From Jacaranda mimosifolia (lineage: Eukaryota > Streptophyta > Magnoliopsida > Lamiales > Bignoniaceae): DNA of 64,000 nucleotides. Every line of letters starts with the position of its first letter. The first letter of the stretch is position 1. A model generated the notes under the pieces. That model did not search any database. It had not been told where the DNA came from and worked only from the letters and a program-made list of their open reading frames with translations. The translations under genes were made by a program, and so were the position numbers. Positions 34,719 to 46,400 of this stretch are shown here, one piece after another. The DNA lies in contig CM032133.1 in assembly GCA_018894105.1 (NCBI GenBank), positions 12,104,501 to 12,168,500 on the forward strand, in the 5' to 3' direction.

Positions 34719-36702
34719 TTTGATTTGAGATTTCAAAAATCTACAAAAAGGCAAAAAAGAAAGTATAAGCATGTGATTGAATATTGATATTGCAAAAACA
34801 TGTTCATGATCTTTCAAGCATGTTTCCTTCTACTATTTTATCAAATCCTTCAACCTCTAGAAGAATTCGGGAATCTCATTTCCTAGTGAGAATCAAGGCC
34901 CTAAGGACTTATAAGTAGACCCACGCCTCGTGTGCATCCATAAACAATCGAAAGGTAAGCAACTTTTGCTGATTGCATCTCTATGCAACCCTTGATATAT
35001 TTTACCTCACTTTTCATGTAGACCCACACCTCGTGTGCCATCTACATTATAGGTGTTAAGTCGAACCTACCAATCAAACTTTGATTCAAAATTGTTCTAT
35101 GTCATCCAACGCCTCGTAGCTAATGCATAGGTAGCATCAAATCAAAGATACATCATATGCAAAGTATGTGATCACTGCTTTCCACCTTAAGTGTGACCCT
35201 CGCCTCGATTGCCATCACACAAAAGATAGTAGATCATCATGTCACATACTATTGGTATAACACATGGATTAATTAAAACTCCTTTTACTTTGTATCCATT
35301 TTGACTTAATGTTTGAAAGAACTTAGACTTTCTAAGTGGAGGGATTTTTTTGCTTATAAAGATCTCATCAATTTTATCTTCTTATTTAGGTTTTCTATAT
35401 CCTAACCATGCATCTCATACATCAATAGGATATGGAAAGCATAAATAAGTAAATGCACCAAGCATGCTCCTAGGTTGGGATGACCATGATCCTTAACCAA
35501 ATGGTGCCCTTAGAGCCATAGGTGCACCACTTAGTTAATTTTAAGTGGGTTGATTAAATCTAGCTATTACAAAAATGTATTCTCATACATACATGAGTCT
35601 TCATGCCTCCAATTGTCTTCTTGTCTCCTTGCAACATTTACATGAGATAAGAAACCCTCACTCCTAGTGAATCTACTCTCATAACATTTATAAAATAGAA
35701 ATTAAGACGATGTAAGCCCCAATTTAATACAATCCTTTTCAACAACTTGAAATAAATAAAATCAATATTAAAGGCTCATGATCATCCCCATTCATTCATC
35801 ATCCATTCAACAATTAAATGAATAATAAATAAATCAAGAATTGACATTTAATTCCAACAATTAAATCTTATCTCATAAACAATTAATTAGCCAAGCAAAA
35901 ATAAGCATAACTTTTATGCATCTCATTTTTGCATCAATTGAAGACTAACTTGAACAAGATTTTAAAAGCAAGCAAAAATATCAAACATAATTTTGAAAAC
36001 TTGCACAACACTTGTGCATTTATTGTGCATGATTTAGAACACAAAAGGAATACAAAAATTCCTCAAAACTCTCCCAACACACAAACCATGCACTGCTGCC
36101 CGAGCTGGGCGCACAACTAGGTGGCAGGTGCACCCTAGGCACGCTCGCTGCCCTGCCAATGCCCAGCCATAGCACAGTAGCACCCTATTTTTGTAGTTTG
36201 GACCGAGTCAAGTTGTTTTTAGCTAAACTTTTGTGCACCAAAAAATTTAAGACACCTCCTAAACACTGTATCACACATTATGGACAAAATTTTAGATTTA
36301 AAACACCTTTTAAACATGGAATCAAGTTCTCAAACATGCTTCAAAAATTAAGTTTAAGTGAGAATCACATTCTTCAAAAATCTCCAATTAAATCCAATCC
36401 AATTGGATCCAGAAATGGTCAAAACATCTTAAGGCCAAATTAAACATGATATATCAACATATAACATCATCCAATGCTAAATCAAAAATTTAACATTAGC
36501 AATATATGAATCAAAATATACTAACACATGAATTAATACTTAGAACACATATTGGAATAATTTTAATTTATCAATAAAGGAGCCACAAGCATCATCATCC
36601 AAACACTCCAATACATAAATTTGATCCATTATTTGGAGATGTTGATCAATCCATCACATGAATCAATCAATCAATCAAAATCCAAATTAAAGCATGAATT
36701 TA
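34719..36702 (-). other. Untranslated leader of element 2
   Basis: About 2 kb without a coding frame between gag and the primer site, collinear with the leader of element 1 in reverse (for example CATGACCATGATCCTTAACC near 35480 and the GTAGACCCACACCTCGTG segments). A proline/alanine-like GC-richer patch near 36080-36170 corresponds to the GC-richer patch at 9700-9790 in element 1. Confidence 0.7.
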
Positions 36703-36715
36703 GGCTCCAATACCA
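36703..36715 (-). other. Primer binding site of element 2
   Basis: GGCTCCAATACCA is the reverse complement of TGGTATTGGAGCC, the initiator tRNA-Met site with two changes. It lies two bases inside the 5' LTR end at 36718. Confidence 0.87.
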
Positions 36716-36717
36716 CT

Positions 36718-38930
36718 TGAAAGAAGTGTAAGCTAAGGATCCAATTATAAAAAATGAAATCAAACTTGAATACACCTCCCCAAGGATCTCATTTATGCTA
36801 CTAAAGTAGATTTAGGTCAGAAAATTACCTAGATAGCAAAATCCAACCAAAGAGATGAAGACTTGCTTGAACTCTTCAATGCAGTCTCTTCCTGGCGCAG
36901 CATCTTGTAGGCAACTTTTGCCTAACCAAATCACCTTGGAATATGCTGAAATTTGGACCGAAGCTCATCCACACCTTGGAGAGTTTCCAATAAAAAATTT
37001 AGAAACAAATCAAATCTACAAGGCCTTTAAAAGTCGCACCAAACTTTGCTGTGGATTCTTCCAAGAGCAAAGTAATCCAAATGTTTTGCCTCTGATGAAA
37101 TAATCCACACACCAATTACAAGAACTAATCAACCTCAATAATAGCTAGAACAATTGAGGATGAAGGCATGGTGATGGCCGATTTGGGAGGGAGAGGTGAA
37201 AAAGGTGTGAAATCTCAACACATGAGAAGATCACACAAAATTGGAGGGAAAGTGTGTATCTAACAATTAGATTATGTGAGCGAGTGTGGTGGCTGGCCAA
37301 TGCTATATCTATATATAGATGGAGGAAAGGTCTGATGCTAGTTGGCACCACACCTCCCATGAGATGCCACCTAACAAACAAGTTGCATGTGAAATGTAAA
37401 TTTCACTTGCATTTAAATTTCATTTGAAATCTTCATTTCATCTCATGAAATGTCATCCAAATAAATTCTAAATGCATACCAAATGAATTCCTTCATTTGA
37501 ATTTTCCTCCAAAATTGATTCTTTACATTAATTAAATTAAACCATTTAATTTAATTAATTGAACTTTGACTTAACATTTAAGTCAACTAACCTAACTCTT
37601 TAAGTTAGCAAGTGTTAATTTAACTCCTTAAGTTAACTTGACTAATTAATTGTCATATGGCACCAATTAAATTAACTCCTTAATTTAATTGGTCTAATTT
37701 AACTTCTCTAATTATTTTGATTAATTTAACAATTAAATCAATCAAGCCAAAATGACAAAAAATATCCAACCGTTTTCACCTCCAAAATTGGCCACTAGAG
37801 GAACTTTTCTAACACTTAGAAAATTCATTCACCAACTAGAACCTGTAATTTAGCTTTTGTGTGTGACCCATTAGGTTCTCCCATTCATTGGACATGGACT
37901 CACAACTCTTGTCATATTTTGAATATCGTATATTTATATTAGTTTAAACTCCTTCAAAACTAATAACTCAATTCAATTAATCTGCATCAATTGAAGAGTA
38001 CCCAATCTCCATTGTAAAAGTCTAGCCACAATCCCACGGAGCCCAACTAATTGGTTGAAATGATTATGCTCTAGGCATACCATAAAAATACAGTCCTCCC
38101 ATCTCCTATCTCCCCGAAAGAGGCTTTGGGCAAGACATTTGCCAGTTCTCTAATAGCCTCAATAACTATGTTTCTATTTTCAATGTTCGATTCTCCTTTA
38201 TAACCTCATCTTTGGAAAACTCCTTTTCCAAATTGTCATACTATCTTGCACAAGGATTTCATGGAATCGATCATCATAAAATACATAGGAGAAGCACTCG
38301 TCCTTTATAATGATGAGGAGATTGATCCCATCTTGAGGAGATTGATCCATCTTGGATCTCACAAACCTCTTTATCTAAGTAATTCATACCCAAGCTCAAG
38401 CTGAAAGACCCGCCAAGTGGTCAAGGAAGAGTCAAAGCATGAGGAGCTAAACACAAGGTTACCATGGATCATCAGGTCAAAGGACTAATTATATGCACTA
38501 GTGTAAGCTGGAGAACTTGCCACTATGGCTATCTAGTGGATTCTTCGAGCGGGCCTCCAGTACACTTGTTCTGTAACATGCATCCATGTCTAACATGGTT
38601 TGCTCATAAAACAGAGTAATATCCAACTCCTTGGATTTATGCATCATTAGTGCAAGCCTATCCAAATCTTAGATGCCTTATCTCATAAGATTCTATGACT
38701 TGGGATATTTTAAAATCACGACAGTGTAAGATTTATTTCATTATCACCACCTAGTGCATGACCAAGTCCCATAGTGTTGTGTGATCAAAGGGCTTCAACT
38801 AAATGCCAGTGAAGTAAATTAAGTATAAGATAAAGATAGCCATTTAATATGAATATCATTCAATCAAAATTGTTTCACAAGTAAAATAGTTTATATGTCA
38901 ATCTCATTGGCTGCGGATACTATTCTAGTA
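36718..38930 (-). repeat. 5' LTR of element 2 (antisense)
   Basis: Begins TGAAAGAAGTGTAAG (reverse of the CTTTCA end) and ends TATTCTAGTA (diverged reverse of the TGTTGGAATA start); about 2.21 kb. TATATCTATATATAG at about 37303 marks the antisense TATA region. It is adjacent to target duplication GTATG at 38931-38935. Confidence 0.9.
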
Positions 38931-38935
38931 GTATG

Positions 38936-39341
38936 TACTATACATTAGAGGTCCGAGACTTAGGGGACTTGGTGCTTCTTGGAGAACCATTTCTATCCAA
39001 CGATTTGTGTGGCAGATTTGGAAGACTTAGGAGTTCTGATCTACACAAAATTTTTACAGCATCTTCCTTGGTGTGTTGAGGTACTCTATGTAAAATTTGA
39101 GCGTTTTTGGAGTTGTGGAAGGCGGTCAACTATTAGCTTTTTTCCGTTGTGCGGGAGTTGCTCCTTTGAAGAGTTCATTGGAGTCTTTCTCCCCCGACCT
39201 TTGGATTTAGCTTTTAAGGTAAATTTTTTGGATCTAAATGCTTATTAAATGCATGATTAGATCCTTTGAGTGAAGTAGCTAAGTTATATTTAGCCTTTTT
39301 ATGATTTTATATTATGGATTCTTAGCCTACTTCTACTTCCA
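38936..39341 (+). repeat. Solo copia LTR B, right part
   Basis: Continues LTR B after element 2: ATTAGAGGTCC, CTTGGTGTGTTGAGG, GTGGAAGGCGGTCAACTATT, then GGATTCTTAGCCTAC and a CTTCCA end. It is the plus-strand equivalent of 43680-43915 read in reverse. The downstream sequence returns to RT of element 3. Confidence 0.83.
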
Positions 39342-39900
39342 AGTTCATACACATTTTTCATAAAGTCAAACGATTTGACTGCCTAATCAAAATGTATGTT
39401 CTAACTTCGGCGGTATGCTTGTTTAAGTCTATAAATGGACCTTTGGAGTTTGCAAACCTTTTGCTTACTCTCTTTGGATGTGAAACCTTGTGGTTGCTCC
39501 ATATAGATTTCTTTTTCAATGTTTCCGTTGAGGAAAGCAGTTTTTACATCCATTTACCATATCTCATAGTCATAACATGCTACTATGGCAAGCATAATCC
39601 TAATGGACATAGGCATAGTAACTGATGAAAAGGTTTCCTCGAAATCAATACCAGGTATTCGAGTGTAATCTTTTGCCACTAGTCTTGCCTTAAAGGTCGT
39701 TACCTCTCCATCAACTCCTAATTTTCGCTTCTAGATCCATTTGCAACCTACAGGTTCTATATCCTCTGATGGATTTACCAAAGTCATACTTTGTTCGAGT
39801 ACATAGAGTCCATTTTAGATTTCATGGCCTCAAGCTAATGTCCCGAATCTATGCCCAACATAGCTTCCTTATAGGTTTTCGGATCACTATCCGTTTGCCC
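39342..39900 (-). pseudogene. RT N-terminal part of element 3
   Basis: On the minus strand broken frames give the segments matching WTLV/DPSEDIEPVGCKWI, then a stop where Tyr was (TAG), then KRKLGVD, VTKDY, and QMDVKTAFLNGNIEKEIYME near 39540-39500. It joins to 25683 once the nested LTR and element 2 are removed. The original reading across the junction was ...TACACACAAGG-TTCATACAC. Confidence 0.8.
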
Positions 39901-40055
39901 TGTGTCATGAAGGAATCTGAACCTTTAGGTTGTTTCTTGATTCGGTCTGACCTTCTTAGAAGTTGTGTGCTAGGCTCTTGATGTTCTGTTGTTTCTACCA
40001 CTTGTGGAATTTTATGATCATCTTGAACTTCATCAAGTTTAACGACAACGCCTTT

Positions 40056-40930
40056 TTAATTTAACAGAAATTCCTTTTCCAAAAAGATGGAGTTCCTTGA
40101 AACAAACACCTTTTGTTTCGAGAGATCATAAAAATGATAACCCAAAGACTCTTTTGGGTATCCCACAAACTTGCATGTATCCAACTTGTCTCCCACTAAC
40201 TTCTTGACGTATGTGAGAGACCCCCAAACTCTTAGAAAAAAGTAAGAAGGTGCTTTGTCATACCATATACCATGTGGTGTCTTTGCTACCGACTTTGAGG
40301 GCACTACATTTAGTAACCTTGCCGCCATTGTTAAGGAGAATCCCCAAAAGGATATAAGTACATCGATGAAGCTCGTCATGGAACACACCATGTCCAACAA
40401 GGTATGGTTTCTCCTCTCGGCTACTCCATTATGTTGGGTTTGCCCAATGGTGTCATTGTGAAAGAATCTCATTCTCCTTTAAATAATCCAAGAATTTGGT
40501 ACTTAAGTATTCTCCTCCTTGATCCGATCAAAGAGCTTTAATACTTAGTCCTTGTTACTTTTCTACTTTATTCCTATACTCTTTAAACTTTTCAAAAGCT
40601 TCAACTTGTACTTTATAGGATACACATATCCGAACTGAGTATGATCATCAATGAAGGTAATAAAGTATGAATAACCACCTCTCGCACTAACTTTTAGTGG
40701 TCCACAAACGTCCGTATGAATCAAATCCAAAGGACTTGTGGTTCGCACCGTTTGTCCTTCAAAAGGAGCCTTTGTCGTTTTTCCTTTTAAACAACATTCA
40801 CAAGTATGAAGATCCTCTATGCCACTAACGTTTAGTACTTTGAGGGCTTCTCACTTGTTCATCCTATTCTTGGAAATATGTCCAAGTCTAGCATGCCACA
40901 AGATGGCATCTTCTTGGTTATCTAATTTTC
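40056..40930 (-). pseudogene. Integrase of element 3
   Basis: Minus frames: about 40930-40800, the HHCC zinc finger in pieces; 40748-40563, LDLIHTDVCGPLKVSARGGY and FITFIDDHTQF with the first catalytic Asp; then a break; and 40472-40056, with TQHNGVAERRNHTLLDMV (catalytic Glu intact), RVWGSLTYVKKLVGDKLD, FVGYPKESLGYHFYD and FLEKEFLLN. The second Asp region (RSDQGGEY-like) lies in another frame at about 40530-40500. Confidence 0.87.
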
Positions 40931-40959
40931 TTTTACTTTTTTGAATGTGCATTAATGAT

Positions 40960-41560
40960 GGTTGAGAATCCAAAATGTATAATCCATTTTTAAGTGTATC
41001 TTGAGCAGTTAAAGAACCATTCTTTAATTGCCTTTAAATTCTCATTTGATATTAAAAAATCAAACCCTTCGTTATCTAAAACGGGAATTAAAATGATGTC
41101 TTTAATAAGATTTGGTACATAATAACATGGATCTAGTACAAAAAGGAGTTCCCCAAGTCTAACTTCACTACACCTTCAACTTTAGCGCAACTTTTACTCT
41201 ATTGCCAAGGCGTAGGATCAAAACCCCATAATTTAGACTCCTTCTTTCCATCCCCTGTAACAAATTACAAAGGTGAGAACCACACGCGGTATCAAATACC
41301 CATGAGAAAGAATTTTTCATTAAATGCACTTCAATAAAGTACATATCCTTCCTAAGGGTTGCAAGGCATTCCTTGTAATTTCTCTTCCAATGGCCTTTCT
41401 CGTCACAATAGAAACAAGTTGCATCAACTTTATCCTTTTTTATTTTTCTGAACTCCGCCTAAGGGTTTCAATGGTTGCTTTCCTTTAGAGAAATAACTCT
41501 TTTTTCTTTACCTCCTTTTTAGCACCCTTAGGGCCCTTAGACTTAGAGGAGGAAGCAAGT
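40960..41560 (-). pseudogene. Zinc knuckle and protease of element 3
   Basis: Near 41425-41380 the minus strand reads CFYCDEKGHWKRNYKEC, a CX2CX4H knuckle with the last Cys replaced by Tyr. Near 41330-41260 it reads FIEVHLMKNSFSWVFDTAC, where protease DTG has become DTA. Broken frames continue to the pre-integrase region with the LDSQPSLMHIQ-like segment near 40970. Confidence 0.82.
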
Positions 41561-41564
41561 ATTA

Positions 41565-42163
41565 AAGGTTTGTCTTTCTTCATAGTCGTCTCCGCGGTCA
41601 CTAACATATTGACCAACTCATTAATCTATACCTCTTGTTTTGTCATATTGAAGTTCATAACAAATTGGTCAAAAGAGCTGGGTAATGATTGGAGGATCAT
41701 ATCCATATATAGCTCATTGTCCATGACCACGTCTAATTAAGCAAGTTTCTCAATGAGGCCAATCATCTTAAGGCCATGGTCATTGACACTTGAGCCCTCA
41801 ATCAGTCTAGTCCTAAATAGTTCCTTAGATAATGAGAAGCACTTATGTTTTGTTTGCACGTCGTACAATTCTTGTAGGTGCATATGTATCTCACAAGCAA
41901 TTTTCATGTGCTGATGCGATTTTTGGAGCTCGTTGGACATAGAAGCCGTCATAAGGCACTGGGTTTGAAGATTATTTTCTACCCATTTCGTGAACATTTC
42001 ACATGCCTTATCATCGGCATCATCACCAATGGTGTCTGATGGACTTTGAGTAAGCACATATGCCCTCTTTTTGGAATCAATAATTATCTTGAGGTTTCTA
42101 AGCCAATCGTGAAAGTTTAGCCCTATTAGCTTATTAGTTTCCAAAATTACATTAGTAGATTCT
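41565..42163 (-). pseudogene. gag of element 3
   Basis: The minus frame 42144-41737 gives METNKLIGLNFHDWLRNLKI, KRAYVLTQSPSDTIGDDADD, MTASMSNELQKSHQHMK, HLQELYDVQTKHKCFSLSKE and HGLKMIGLIEKLA, then a stop. The C-terminal half continues in broken frames to the basic tail at about 41540. It is homologous to gag of element 2 and collinear with it. Confidence 0.87.
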
Positions 42164-43647
42164 TAGCCATTATTTGATTTGAGATTTCAAAAATCTACAA
42201 AGGCAAAAAAGAGAATATGAGCATATGATTGAATTTTGATATTGCAAACATGTTATGGACTTTCAAGCATGTTTTTCTCCCACTATTTTATCAAATTCCT
42301 CACTCCCATAAGGAATTGGGGAAATATCATTTCCTAGTGAGAATCAAAGCCCAAAGGATTTGTAGTGGACCCACGACTCGTGAGACATCCATAAATAATA
42401 GTAAGTTAAGCAACTTTTGCTAGTTGCATCTCTATGCAACCCTTGATATGTTTTGTCTCACTCTTCATGTAGACCCTGGCACACATCTACACTATTTGGT
42501 GTTTAAGTCGGACCTATCAATCAATCTTTAATTAGAAAGTGCACTATGTCATTCCACGACTCATGAGATAATGTCATAGGAAGTTTCAAATCAAAGTCAA
42601 TCATATGCTAAGTAAGTGAGCATAGCTTTCCTCTATAAATGTGACCCATAGCTCATGAGACATCACACAAATGTGGAAGCATCTCATGTCAGAAACGATT
42701 GGTAAAAGACATGGATTAATTAAAACACCTTTTAATTTGTATCCACATTGACTTAATATTTTGAAAGCACTTAGACTCTCTAAGTGGAGGGATATTCTTG
42801 CTTTGAAAGATCTCATCAATTTTATCTTTTCTTATTTAGGTTTTCTATATCCTAACCATGCATCTCATACATCCATAGGATAAAAAAAACATAAATAAGT
42901 AAATACGCCTATCATGCTCCTAGGCTGGGATAATTAACTAGAAAAAATAAGCATAACTCGTTATGCATCTCATTTTGCACTTAATTGAAAATTAACTTGA
43001 ACAAAACTTTAAAAGCATGCAAAAATATCAAACATAATTTTGAGAACTTGCACCACATTTATATATTTGATTAGCATGAATTAAAATCAATTTTGAGCAA
43101 AAAGCAACACAAAATAAAGCCTCAAAACTCATCCAAATGCCCTTGGCTCGCTGCTGCCCGACCGTGCGGCGGGCTCACACACAGCTCACCCACTGCTCGG
43201 CTAGTGCCAGGGCAGCCTAAGCGGCAGCTTGCCAAAAGCCATTTTAGACCGAGTTAAGGCCAATTTTGGCCTACTTTATGCACCAAAAAATTATGGACAC
43301 CTCCATAACATTAATTCACACATATTAGATGAATTTTCAGATTTAAAACACCTTTCAAAAATGAAAATTCAATTACTCAAACATGCTTCAAAAATCAAGT
43401 GCAAGTAAGAATCAACATTCTCAAAAAATCTCCAATCCAATTAAATCCAAAAATGACTAAAACACCTTAAGGCCAAATTAAACATGCTATATCAACATTT
43501 AACATTAACTAGCATGAATCAAAATCATGCCAACACATGAATCAACACTTAAACCACATATTAGCATATCTCAATTCATCACCAAAAGAAGCCACAAGCA
43601 AAATTATCCAAACACTCAAATTCATTAATTGAATCAAGTATAATTTT
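42164..43647 (-). other. Leader of element 3, truncated
   Basis: Collinear with the leader of element 2 up to AATTCATTAATTGAATC near 43635. It then jumps directly into LTR sequence (GAATCCAAAGGCAAGAGG, equal to 22628 onward). The primer site and about 100 bp of LTR end are therefore deleted. Confidence 0.7.
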
Positions 43648-45602
43648 CCCTTTAAAATTGAATCCAAAGGCAAGAGGAGAAAGACTCCAAGGAGCAACTC
43701 ACGCACAGCAAAAAGATGCCAATAGTTGACCACCTTCCACTACTCCAAAAATCCTCAAAATTGTCAGGGAACTCCATCACACACCAAGGTAAAAGCCGCC
43801 AAAATTTTACATAAATCAGAACCTCATAGGTCCTTCAAATCTTCCACACAAATAGCTGAACATCAATAGTTCACCAAGGAACAACAAGTCCCCCAAGTGT
43901 TGGACCTCTAATGAATTAGTCCATACACTTAAGGATAGCCCTAAATCAGCCTCAAATATGCTAGATAACTTGAGGATGAAGGTGAGGGAGTGGAATTTGG
44001 AGAGGAATTGGAGAAGGAGAGAGAGTTTGGAGAGTGTGAATCTTCAACACATGAAATATTACACTTTTGGAGGGAAAATGGGAATCTAATGTTAAGACCA
44101 TCACATGGCCGACCACTAGGGATATTTATAGAGAGGAGAGTGTGATGCAAGTTGGTACCACACCTCCCATGCTTGTTGGCAACTTGCCAACTTGGATGTG
44201 AAGGTGAATTTCACATACATTTGCATTTAATTAGCATCTATATTTCAGCTTATGAAATGTAATGCAGATTAACTCTAATCAAATTCAAATGAACTCTTTC
44301 ATTTGAATCTCCCTCCAAAATCCAAATACTCATTTTAATTAAAAATTAACTCTTTAATTTAATTAATTAAATTGACTTAAATCCTTAAGTCAATTAACTT
44401 AACTCTTTAAGTTAATATGTGACAACTTATCTCCTTAAGTTAACTTGACTAATTAATAGTCACATGGCACCAATTAAATTAACTTCTTAATTTAATTAGT
44501 CTAATTTAACTCCTTAAATTATTTTAATTAATTTAATAATTAAATTAATCAAGCCAAGATGACAAAAAATGTAGTCAATCGATTTTCTCCAAAAATGCCT
44601 AAAGTGAATTTTCTAACTCCTTAGAAAATTCCTCCAATCAAGTAAGAATTTCCTTTAGACTTTTGTGTGTAACCCATTAGATTCATCCATTCATTGGACA
44701 TGAGTTCACAACTCATTGTGATATTTTGAATATTGAAATATTCGCATTAGTTTAAACTCCTTTAAACTAATAACTCTTTCAATTATTCTCCATTAATCGA
44801 AGAGTACCCAATCTCTATAGTCGATGTCTAGCAACAAGCCCATGGAGCCCAACTAATTGGATGAATGGATATTTTTCAATGAACCATTCTAGCTCTATGC
44901 TTGCCATGTAAATACGGTCCTTCTATCTCCTATATCCCAAAAAAGGCCTAGGTCAAGATATTCGTCGGCTTCCCAATAGCCTCAATAACTATGTTTCTAA
45001 CTCCAATGTTCGATTCCCCTTTATGACCTCATCTTTGGAAAAAGGAGTTTTCCAAATTGTCATACTACCTTGCCAAGGTTTCTTAGAATCGATCATTATA
45101 TAATGCATAGGAGATGCACTGGTCCTTCACAACAATGAGAAAATGTATCCCATTTTGGTTCTCACAAACCTCCATGTCTAAGTAGCTCATACTCAATCTC
45201 AACTCAGATGACCCACTACGTGGTCGGTAGAGAGTTAAAGTATAAGGACCTAAACATAAGATTACCATGGATCCTCAGGTCAAATGACTAATTATATGCA
45301 CTAGCGTAAGCTAGAGAACTTGCTACTACCGACTGCCGCTCCAGCTATCTAATGGATTCTCCGAACGGGTCTTTAGTGAACTTGTTCTCTAACAAGCACC
45401 TACTAACATGCATCCATGTCTAACATGGATTGATCATGAAATGGAGCAATATCCAACTCTTTGGATTTATGCATCATTAGTATAAGTCTATCCGAATCTT
45501 AGATGCCCCATCTCTTAAGATTCTATCACTTGAAATATTTAAAATCATGATCGTAGAGGCTTATTTCATGATTACCACCCAGTGTGCAACCAAGTCCCAT
45601 AG
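43648..45602 (-). repeat. 5' LTR of element 3 (antisense, truncated at both ends)
   Basis: Collinear with 22600-24475 in the 3' LTR of the same element, including GCAACTCACGCACAGCA near 43695 and the antisense palindromes (44340-44570). It ends at CCAAGTCCCATAG, about 150 bp before the expected LTR start. The following sequence is gypsy-like. Confidence 0.85.
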
Positions 45603-46400
45603 AAATGGAGCATTGGATGACCCATTAGAGTACTTATTTCATGATCACCCCGTCTCTTATTTCATGATATGAGCATTAGAGGACAAGATGGTCATTTCAG
45701 CATTGGAGGGCAAAATGGAGATTGCAACATGCCAATGAAACCTATCATAAGAGCAAGAGCAAATAGGCTGAAAGATGGATCACGAATGGGCTAAGGATGA
45801 GAAGAACAAGTTAAGAAGTCAAAAAAATGAAGTTGTAGAGCCCATCACCTTGTGCTTGGCTTGTAGGGCTTGAAAAGGCCCAAGAAGAAATGTGAAAAGA
45901 AATCCTAAATGTGTGGAGCTCATGGAGAAAAAAAGAGGTTGTAACCTAGTCAAAATCTTATTCCTAATTGGATTTAGGCTTGGACTATTATCCATAGGCC
46001 TAGTCTATGGTTTAATTAAGGCTTGCAAGGAGAGTATAAATACTCTTTTAAAAACGTGTATAGGAGAATTTATTTTTATGAACATTGTTTTATTTTTTGC
46101 ATTTTCCTCTCAAGAAAAATCATTACTTTGCTTGTTGCATCAAGAAATTAAATATGTTCTTTCAAGGTTCTAATTCATTCTACTGTTTATTCAATTTTTT
46201 ATTTATATTCCCAATTATTTGCATTTCTAAGATCAAGTATCTTAGGGGTTCAATAGGGAGGGTTTTATTTTAAGGTTTGTTTAATATCAATTTGTGTGTT
46301 TGGGGTTTGGGATCAATATATCCTTGGCGTTCCGCATCAAGAAAAGACCACTATATGATGGAAGCTATAAATCGAAGAAGAATTCACTTCGGGTCGCAGG
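45603..46400 (+). mobile_element. Ty3/gypsy pol tail and LTR-like sequence
   Basis: 45736-45785 translates to MPMKPIIRARANRLK, matching the (G)PMTRARA(K/R)R motif at the C-terminal end of many plant Ty3/gypsy polyproteins. Downstream is LTR-like DNA with a TATA box (AGTATAAATACTC near 46031) and AT-rich sequence. I infer it is the other side of the gypsy element at 19250-22490, with integrase lost in the deletion that truncated element 3 at 45602. The exact LTR edges are not visible. Confidence 0.6.

Larger units (their letters stand above)
27466..38930 (-). mobile_element. Ty1/copia retrotransposon 2 (antisense), complete structure
   Basis: A minus-strand element with its 5' LTR on the right (36718-38930), primer site, leader, gag, protease, integrase, RT, RNase H and a 3' LTR on the left (27466-30893, itself interrupted). 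Flanks are GTGTG (27461-27465) and GTATG (38931-38935), a 5-bp target duplication with one mismatch, inside solo LTR B. Both flanks rejoin to a continuous LTR sequence. Among the copies here it has the best preserved gag. Stops and the loss of catalytic residues make it defective. Confidence 0.93.
22491..45602 (-). mobile_element. Ty1/copia retrotransposon 3 (antisense), split by nested insertions
   Basis: A minus-strand copia element inserted into the gypsy element. Its parts are the 3' LTR (22491-24630), RNase H/RT (24631-25683), then a nested solo LTR plus element 2 (25684-39341), then RT, integrase, protease, gag and leader (39342-43647), and a truncated 5' LTR (43648-45602). The primer site and the inner end of the 5' LTR are deleted near 43648. 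The outer end is truncated at 45602 together with adjacent gypsy integrase. No target duplication can be verified. Confidence 0.85.
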
